From positions 1-64,000 of the forward strand of contig JAUNHC010000011.1 of NCBI GenBank assembly GCA_030524175.1: DNA of 64,000 nucleotides. The letters are read 5' to 3'. A model generated the notes under the pieces. It was not told the DNA's origin and did no database searches. It worked only from the letters and a program-made list of their open reading frames with translations. The translations under genes and the position numbers were made by a program. The DNA is from Eubacteriales bacterium (GTDB taxonomy: Bacteria > Bacillota > Clostridia > Lachnospirales > Lachnospiraceae). Positions 58,790-64,000 of the stretch are shown in pieces (position 1 is the first letter of the stretch; the number at the start of each line of letters is the position of its first letter).

Positions 58790-59686
58790 ATGCAGAAAAA
58801 GAAGAAGGTCCAATACCAGCCGTTTATTCTTCTGGCGCCGGCTCTGATCATTGTTCTTCTCATAATCGGATATCCGGTAGTGAGGGCCGTTGGACTTAGC
58901 TTATTTAAATATGACATGACAAACCTGCAGAATGTAAAGTTTGTGGGATTACAGAATTATATTAATATTTTTACTAAGGATGACGCTTTCTGGCCTGCCT
59001 TGAAAAATACGGTTCTGTGGGTTGGGGTTACAGTTGTTTTACAGCTTCTGCTGTCCCTGCTGCTGGCAAATATTTTGAATAAATCATTCAGAGGAAGAGG
59101 TATTGTACGTTCTATTGTACTGATTCCCTGGGTTACGCCTTGTGTGCTTATTTCACTTATGTGGGCGTGGATTTTTAACGGCAACTATGGGGTTATGAAT
59201 GAAATTTTGAAAAAGTTTCATTTGATTTCGGAGAACGTGGCCTGGATCGCACAGCCGGATACAGCCCTTTGGGTGCAGATACTTGCTATGATATGGCAGG
59301 GGATTCCCTTTTTTACGATCATGGTCCTGGCAGCTATGCAGTCTGTCCCGAAAGAGTTATACGAATCTGCCAGCGTTGACGGCGCTTCCTCGATCAAACA
59401 GTATATGTATATTACCCTGCCGGGGATTGCATCAACCATAGTGTCCACAGTAATGATCAGGCTCATATGGGTATTTAACAATGTTGATATAGTATATACC
59501 ATGACCGGAGGCGGTCCGGGATATAGTTCACTGACCTTGTCGGTTTATACTTACCTCCAGGCTCAGAAGTCTATGAAGTTTGGTTATGGAAGTGCAGTTG
59601 CAATCATAGGGGCAGTTTTAATGTCTGTTGTCATTTTTATTTATCTGCGGATCACGAGAGAGCAAGGAGGCATGATTGATAAATGA
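58790..59686 (+). CDS. Sugar ABC transporter permease (UgpA/LacF type)
   Basis: The protein has 298 residues with RBS GAAGGAGGAAG. It has six membrane helices. The MalF-like coupling motif is ELYESASVDGASSIKQYMYITLPG (EAA loop, about residue 185), and FVGLQNYINIF and GVTVVLQLLLSLLLANIL are typical. It forms a heterodimeric channel with the next gene, which overlaps by 4 bp. Confidence 0.95.
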   Translation: MQKKKKVQYQPFILLAPALIIVLLIIGYPVVRAVGLSLFKYDMTNLQNVKFVGLQNYINIFTKDDAFWPALKNTVLWVGVTVVLQLLLSLLLANILNKSFRGRGIVRSIVLIPWVTPCVLISLMWAWIFNGNYGVMNEILKKFHLISENVAWIAQPDTALWVQILAMIWQGIPFFTIMVLAAMQSVPKELYESASVDGASSIKQYMYITLPGIASTIVSTVMIRLIWVFNNVDIVYTMTGGGPGYSSLTLSVYTYLQAQKSMKFGYGSAVAIIGAVLMSVVIFIYLRITREQGGMIDK

Positions 59687-60507
59687 AAGAGAAAAAAGGA
59701 GTTTGGTCGTTTTACATACCTATGGTATTTTTTTTGATCACAGTGCTGTTTCCCTTTGTCTGGACGTTTCTTACTTCTCTGAAAAAGAAAAATGAAATGT
59801 TTGCGGCTGATTTCCGGTTTCTGCCTGTGGCGCCTACTTTGGACAGCTACAGAGAACTATTTGCAAAGACTGATTTTTTCAGTAATATGTGGAACAGCCT
59901 TGTTGTTTCTTTTGCAACGGTTTTGATCGCCGGAATCGTATCGTTTATGGCAGGCTATGCACTTTCCAGGTACAGGTTCAGGATGCGGAACGCCCTGATG
60001 TATTTTTTCCTGCTTCTGTATTTGGTTCCCAGTACCCTGCTGTTGATTCCCCTTTACACTATATTTAATAAAATGGGAATACTGCACACACAGTTTTGTC
60101 TCATTGTTGCCTATAGTACATATTCCATTCCTTATTCTGTGTGGCTGACAACAGGATTTATTAATCAGGTACCGTTTGAATTGGAAGAGGCTGCGGCCTT
60201 AGACGGGTGTAATCTTGTACAGAGAATGTACCGGGTAGTCCTTCCCCTTCTCAGACCGGCTCTGGTGGCATCCTGCAGTTTTATCTTTATCACTTCGTGG
60301 AACGAGTATACATATGCAAACATGTTTACCAACAAGGCCTCCCGTACAGTGACAGTGGCGTTGTCCAACTTTATGTCACAGTACAATATCCGTTGGGATC
60401 TGATCACAGCGGGAGGTATTGTAGTAGTGATCCCTGTTGTTATCATGTTTGTATTTGTGCAGAAGGATTTGATCGCAGGACTGACAGCGGGCGGCGTCAA
60501 AGGGTAA
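59683..60507 (+). CDS. Sugar ABC transporter permease (UgpE/LacG type)
   Basis: The protein has 274 residues from an ATG overlapping the previous stop (ATGA). It has six membrane helices. The EAA loop is VPFELEEAAALDGCNLVQRM, then YRVVLPLLRPALVASCSFIF. The N-terminal WTFLTSLKKKNEMF and the C-terminal KDLIAGLTAGGVKG are MalG-like. It is the partner of the preceding permease. Confidence 0.95.
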   Translation: MKEKKGVWSFYIPMVFFLITVLFPFVWTFLTSLKKKNEMFAADFRFLPVAPTLDSYRELFAKTDFFSNMWNSLVVSFATVLIAGIVSFMAGYALSRYRFRMRNALMYFFLLLYLVPSTLLLIPLYTIFNKMGILHTQFCLIVAYSTYSIPYSVWLTTGFINQVPFELEEAAALDGCNLVQRMYRVVLPLLRPALVASCSFIFITSWNEYTYANMFTNKASRTVTVALSNFMSQYNIRWDLITAGGIVVVIPVVIMFVFVQKDLIAGLTAGGVKG

Positions 60508-60578
60508 GTGCGTCCAGAAAGAGCGGGGGCCGTCTGCCCATCATGTACTAAGAATATATTGAAGAAAGAAGGCTTTAT

Positions 60579-60929
60579 ATGGAAAATCTGAAAAAAGTCT
60601 GTTATATGGTCACAAAAGAAGATAATGTGGCCACAGCTATGGCGGATATAGAGGAAGATACAGTGAAGATTACAGGTGATATACCATCGGAAGGATTTGA
60701 AGTCCAGATCATACAGAAAATTCCCTTTGGACATAAGGCGGCTGTCAGAGATATCAAGGCAGGGGAGCCTATTGTTAAATATGGAGCGCCCATTGGTATT
60801 GCCACAGAAAATATCAGGGCCGGAGCGCATGTCCATATGCATAATATGAAGAGCGCATATGATTTCCGCTCTGCGCTGCTGGATCCGGAAACAGCCCATG
60901 CAAAGGATATTGAGTATAAGGTATATTGA
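60579..60929 (+). CDS. UxaA-type dehydratase, SAF-domain subunit
   Basis: The protein has 116 residues with RBS GAAGAAAGAAGG. The SAF (beta-clip) domain fits altronate/galactarate dehydratase N-termini: DNVATAMADIEEDTVKITG, KIPFGHKAAVRDIKAGEPIV, KYGAPIGIATENIRAGAHVH. In E. coli UxaA this domain is fused to the catalytic part; here it is a separate gene 22 bp before it. The two proteins presumably form one enzyme. Confidence 0.9.
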   Translation: MENLKKVCYMVTKEDNVATAMADIEEDTVKITGDIPSEGFEVQIIQKIPFGHKAAVRDIKAGEPIVKYGAPIGIATENIRAGAHVHMHNMKSAYDFRSALLDPETAHAKDIEYKVY

Positions 60930-60951
60930 ATCTGAGGGGAGGTATATTTAA

Positions 60952-62187
60952 GTGAAAGAGGAAATTTTTTGCCGGGGATATCTGAGGAAAGACGGGACGA
61001 AGGGTATCCGTAACAAGGTATTAGTCATATTTACAGTAGAATGCAGCAAACATGTATGCAGAAAAATAGCGGAGCATTTTCAGGCTTTGGGAGAGGATGT
61101 GGAGGCGGTGGGTTCTCATTCCTGTCTTCATAATCAGGTGAACATCAGGAGACTTTTGAAATATTGTACCCACCCTAATGTAGGCGGCGTTCTTGCTGTA
61201 GGCCATGGGTGTGAGTATACATACCCGGATTTGCTGGCGGAATATGCGGAGAAGTCCGGGCGTGAGGCCGCCTGGTTTTACCAGCAGGAGGCAGGGGGCA
61301 CCCAAAAGAGTATTTCCAAAGGCATTGAAATCGTGCAGAGGATGCTGGACGAATTAAAGAGCGTGCCCAGGGTGCCCATGTATTTATCCGAATTAGTGAT
61401 CGGCGGGGAATGCGGTGGATCAGATTTTACATCAGGGCTGGCGGGTAATGCGTTGGTGGGAAGTGTATTTGATTATGTCATAGACCATGGAGGAACTGCT
61501 ATTTTTGAAGAGTTAAGCGAGGGTATCGGTTTAAAGGAATATCTGATGAACCGGGGAGCCGGCAATAAGGTACGAAAAGATATAGAAAATGCATATGACA
61601 AAACGGTAGATTTTTGTTCGGCATATGGGCAGTTTTCTATCGCTCCGGGAAACATGGACGGCGGTCTTACCACCATTGAAGAAAAAAGTATGGGTGCTAC
61701 AGTAAAAAGCGGAAGAAGGCAAATTATGAGTGTCCTTAAAATCGCCCAGTCGCCGCCTTGCAAGGGGCTTCATTTATTGGATGTGATACCGGATGAGAAG
61801 CTGGAACCCGCACATTTCATAGCAGCGGACCCGTCAGATATGCTGGATTTGATAGCGTCAGGGTGTCATGTGGTATTTCTGGTTACAGGAAGGGGACATG
61901 TGGTAGGTACTCCGGTAAGTCCTGTGATCAAGGTAACAGGTAATCCAAGAACATATGAAAAAATGTCTGATGACATAGATTTCTGTGCTGCGCCTCTTCT
62001 TACCGGGGAAGAAGGAATGGAACATATTACAGAGAGAATGATAAGGCTCTTAAAAGATATCTGCGGCGGCAAGGCAAGCAACGCTGAACGTATGGGACAC
62101 AGGGAGGGTATTTTATACTTTAATTACCAGAATCCTAAAGAGGTTCTGCCCTGCTGGAATTTCACTCAAAGGAGGATGGAAAAGTGA
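60952..62187 (+). CDS. UxaA-type sugar-acid dehydratase, catalytic subunit
   Basis: The protein has 411 residues. GTG 60952 follows AGGGGAGGTAT, and no ATG lies nearby. It corresponds to the UxaA/GarD C-terminal domain: GYLRKDGTKGIRNKVLVIFT, the metal-binding Cys/His pattern VGSHSCLHN and VGHGCEY, ELVIGGECGGSDFTSGLAGN, and MDGGLTTIEEKSMGATVKSG. It dehydrates an aldonate or aldarate to a 2-keto-3-deoxy acid, which the downstream aldolase can cleave. Its stop overlaps that gene. Confidence 0.92.
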   Translation: MKEEIFCRGYLRKDGTKGIRNKVLVIFTVECSKHVCRKIAEHFQALGEDVEAVGSHSCLHNQVNIRRLLKYCTHPNVGGVLAVGHGCEYTYPDLLAEYAEKSGREAAWFYQQEAGGTQKSISKGIEIVQRMLDELKSVPRVPMYLSELVIGGECGGSDFTSGLAGNALVGSVFDYVIDHGGTAIFEELSEGIGLKEYLMNRGAGNKVRKDIENAYDKTVDFCSAYGQFSIAPGNMDGGLTTIEEKSMGATVKSGRRQIMSVLKIAQSPPCKGLHLLDVIPDEKLEPAHFIAADPSDMLDLIASGCHVVFLVTGRGHVVGTPVSPVIKVTGNPRTYEKMSDDIDFCAAPLLTGEEGMEHITERMIRLLKDICGGKASNAERMGHREGILYFNYQNPKEVLPCWNFTQRRMEK

Positions 62188-63074
62188 TGAAAGAGATAAG
62201 AGGGATCATTCCTCCATTGGTGACACCTTTGACAGAAGAGGGGGAAATCGATGTGCCGGCTGTTCACAGGCTGACAGAGCATTGTATACAAGGCGGTGTA
62301 GACGGTATATTTGTATTAGGTTCCTGCGGAGAGGGCACAGTGTTAAACAGAAAAGACAGGAAAACAGTAGTAAAAGCTTCCCTTGAGGCGGTTAACGGGA
62401 GAGTACCTTTGCTTGTGGGGGTGCTGGAAACTTCGGCTGACAGAGTAGTTGAAGAAATCAAAGAATATGAAAAATACGGAGCAGAATATTTTGTTGTTGC
62501 AGCGCCTTATTACCTCCAGGTGACAGGGCAGGAGGAACTGCTTGCACACTATGGTTTTATAGCAGAAAATATTCAAGGGAAGGTGATCGTATATAATATT
62601 CCTCCCTATACACATTCAGATATTCTGCCGGAAACAATGAAAAAGCTTCTTGAAATACCCGGGGTAGCAGGGGTGAAAGACAGTACCGGGGACTGGGCGC
62701 TGTTCCAAAAGGCGTTGTTCAGCGGAATAAAAGGCAGTCTGCTCAGCGGCAATGAAGATCTGTGCGGACCGGCAATGCTTTTTGGCGCTGACGGCTGTGT
62801 GCCGTGCCTTGCCAATATTTATCCTGCTTTTTACAGAGACATGTTCCGGTATGCACAGGAAAAAAACGTGGAGAAAGTTCAGCAGTATCAAAAACAGATT
62901 TTGGAAGTCAAAGAAGTATTTCGGTTTGGTAAAAGCTGGATAGGGGTGGTGAAATATTTGTGCTCCCGAAAAGGTCTGATACTTCCCCGTACAGCAGGTG
63001 TGATTCCGGAACTGACGGAAGAAGAAAAAGGAAAAATCGATACATATTTAAGAAACCGTGAGGCAATGTACTGA
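62187..63074 (+). CDS. DapA-family 2-keto-3-deoxy acid aldolase
   Basis: The protein has 295 residues from ATG 62187, which forms TGATG with the preceding stop; GTG 62184 is an alternative. Class I aldolase, with Schiff-base Lys164 in GVAGVKDSTGDW and Tyr136 in VIVYNIPPY. The N-terminus reads RGIIPPLVTPLTEEGEIDVP and LGSCGEG replaces the DapA GTTGE. The position after a sugar-acid dehydratase argues for cleaving a 2-keto-3-deoxy sugar acid rather than for lysine biosynthesis. Confidence 0.9.
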   Translation: MKEIRGIIPPLVTPLTEEGEIDVPAVHRLTEHCIQGGVDGIFVLGSCGEGTVLNRKDRKTVVKASLEAVNGRVPLLVGVLETSADRVVEEIKEYEKYGAEYFVVAAPYYLQVTGQEELLAHYGFIAENIQGKVIVYNIPPYTHSDILPETMKKLLEIPGVAGVKDSTGDWALFQKALFSGIKGSLLSGNEDLCGPAMLFGADGCVPCLANIYPAFYRDMFRYAQEKNVEKVQQYQKQILEVKEVFRFGKSWIGVVKYLCSRKGLILPRTAGVIPELTEEEKGKIDTYLRNREAMY

Positions 63075-63178
63075 AAATGCGGGCTGGGGAATTGGCGTTC
63101 AAGCGTTAATGCCCCGGCCTGTTAGTATGAAAATAATAAATATACAATTGTGATTTCCGTGTAAATAACCTGAATTGT

Positions 63179-63428
63179 AAAAACGTTTCTTTCTTGTAAA
63201 ATAGATGCTTTTTAGGATGTATTTGTGAAATATGACCAAAATGTAAATGTGAAAACCCTCAAATATGAACAAAAAATAAATATATCTGAAAAATGAATTG
63301 ACAAAAACGTTTTTCTCATTTATCATGTAATCAACTTCAATAAAGAAATACAAAAAAACAGAACTATTTTATAAAAAACGCCCAAAAAAAGGACTACTAT
63401 TTTTTTTACATGATAGAAAAACGTTTTT
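63179..63428. promoter_or_regulatory. Three palindromic AAAAACGTTT operators
   Basis: CG-centred palindromes lie at 63179-63188, 63303-63314 and 63417-63428, with centres 124 and 114 bp apart. A half-like AAAAAACGCCC is at 63373. The middle one falls in the spacer of the promoter at 63298-63326. The pattern fits a LacI-family repressor, possibly with DNA looping. A separate hairpin (63082-63119) follows the aldolase gene. Confidence 0.65.
63298..63326 (+). promoter_or_regulatory. Promoter of the last gene
   Basis: A perfect TTGACA (63298-63303), a 17-bp spacer and TATCAT (63321-63326). Operator 2 overlaps the spacer, so repression by occlusion is likely. Confidence 0.75.
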
Positions 63429-63460
63429 TTATAAGATGATGATAACGAGGAGGTTTTTGT

Positions 63461-64000
63461 ATGGCAGATAAGAAAGCACTTGCAGAGCAGGCCCTGGAGC
63501 AAGGCGGCGGAATATTACGGCTGGCACCGGTTTGGGTACCCCGGTCATTCTGCAGACCTGGTAAACGAATCAAGCTTCATCCTGATGACTATTTTGTACT
63601 GGGACAGAGGGGCGGAATTGATGAGAGATGGTTCTCTTCCACCACATGGGCGGAAAATGGTCCGGGAACTCCTGAGGATGAAGGTTTAAGTTATATTGTT
63701 GTTGACGAAGAAGGAAAGGACAGGGTTCTTCTTAGAGATGCAGTGGAGCTTCTGGGGGCAGAGATCATCGGTGAAACGCTTTGGAACAAATACCACAGAT
63801 GGGCAATGTTCTCCAAATTCTTTGACAATGCAGGCCCTCTTCCCCATCATATCCACCACAGAGAGCAGCACGCCAAACGGGTGGGCGCTGACGGAAAACC
63901 GGAGATGTATTTCTTCCCGTCCCAGATGAATAATCACGGCGGTGAATTCCCATTCACCTTCTTCGGATTCAACCCGGAGACAACCAAGGAAGAAGTGCTG
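63461..64000 (+). CDS. Cupin/mannose-6-phosphate-isomerase-like protein, truncated by the window end
   Basis: 180 codons stay open from ATG 63461 (AACGAGGAGG upstream) to the window edge. The sequence has APVWVPRSFCRPGKRIKLHP near the start and a histidine-rich segment, GPLPHHIHHREQHAKRVGAD, later. This is the type of metal-binding motif (HxH...E) used by cupin sugar isomerases. It resembles class I mannose-6-phosphate isomerase relatives without being a textbook ManA. It is controlled by the operator triplet upstream. The C-terminal part is missing. Confidence 0.7.
   Translation, partial: MADKKALAEQALEQGGGILRLAPVWVPRSFCRPGKRIKLHPDDYFVLGQRGGIDERWFSSTTWAENGPGTPEDEGLSYIVVDEEGKDRVLLRDAVELLGAEIIGETLWNKYHRWAMFSKFFDNAGPLPHHIHHREQHAKRVGADGKPEMYFFPSQMNNHGGEFPFTFFGFNPETTKEEVL

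Noticed and set aside
62184-63074. Lysine-pathway DapA
   Set aside because: The LGSCGEG motif differs from the DapA GTTGE, and the gene is coupled to a sugar-acid dehydratase.

Overview
The window looks like chromosomal DNA of an anaerobic, endospore-lineage gut Firmicute, most probably a Lachnospiraceae member close to Blautia or its acetogenic relatives. The evidence is the protein flavour of nearly every gene, strong AGGAGG ribosome-binding sites, TTGACA-17-TATAAT promoters, sporulation genes (spoIID, spoIIQ, spoVT) and a corrinoid O-demethylase-type methyltransferase cluster. The genus is inferred, not shown. No phage or plasmid backbone, rRNA or CRISPR array is visible.

Layout. 1-735: the 3' half of tRNA-Lys, its terminator and a degenerate repeat block with no gene. 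736-1907: a DUF2089 protein and two small related SHOCT-type/unknown proteins. 2073-4943: a TetR regulator, then acetolactate synthase ilvB-ilvN. 5149-13126: a corrinoid methyl-transfer cluster (MeTHF methyltransferase, two corrinoid proteins, small Cys-rich protein, RACo-type reactivator, DUF2284 protein, PucR-type regulator, UroD-fold methyltransferase). In the usual logic of such systems, the UroD-type enzyme demethylates a substrate onto a corrinoid protein, the MeTHF methyltransferase moves the methyl to tetrahydrofolate, and the ATP-dependent reactivator rescues Co(II). 13915-16882: a metallophosphoesterase and the engulfment pair spoIID/spoIIQ, both lacking expected catalytic residues. 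17075-22768: a sucrose locus (LacI regulator, PTS IIBCA, GH32 hydrolase) whose regulator and operon are separated by a seven-copy 84-bp array and a long palindrome.

23128-27027: GIY-YIG protein, hemolysin III, spoVT, M15 carboxypeptidase and nicotinate phosphoribosyltransferase. 27200-38288: a divergent sugar or polyol locus. deoR and deoC lie on the minus strand. An Rbs-type ABC transporter, two dehydrogenases, split transketolase and xylulokinase lie on the plus strand. The shared control region has phased TGATTG boxes on both sides. 38300-39441: a MITE-like palindrome, tRNA-Gln, and a duplicated tRNA 3' end enclosing an MNT/HepT toxin-antitoxin remnant. 39799-46497: a two-component system, acyl-ACP thioesterase, Gfo/Idh oxidoreductase and LacI regulator. 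46642-49173: an M20 amidohydrolase operon with two membrane proteins. 49622-53836: a 1404-residue surface protein whose papain-like peptidase appears circularly permuted. 53926-63074: a YesM/YesN-like two-component pair, sugar ABC transporter, split UxaA-type dehydratase and DapA-family aldolase, which suggests sugar-acid catabolism. 63461-end: a truncated cupin/mannose-6-phosphate-isomerase-like gene behind three palindromic AAAAACGTTT operators.

All calls come from reading the sequence. No database search, folding program or alignment was run. The most notable items are the permuted C1 peptidase, the exact-period 84-bp array, the paired loss of engulfment catalytic residues, the tRNA-Gln mini-island and the phased DeoR-type operators.
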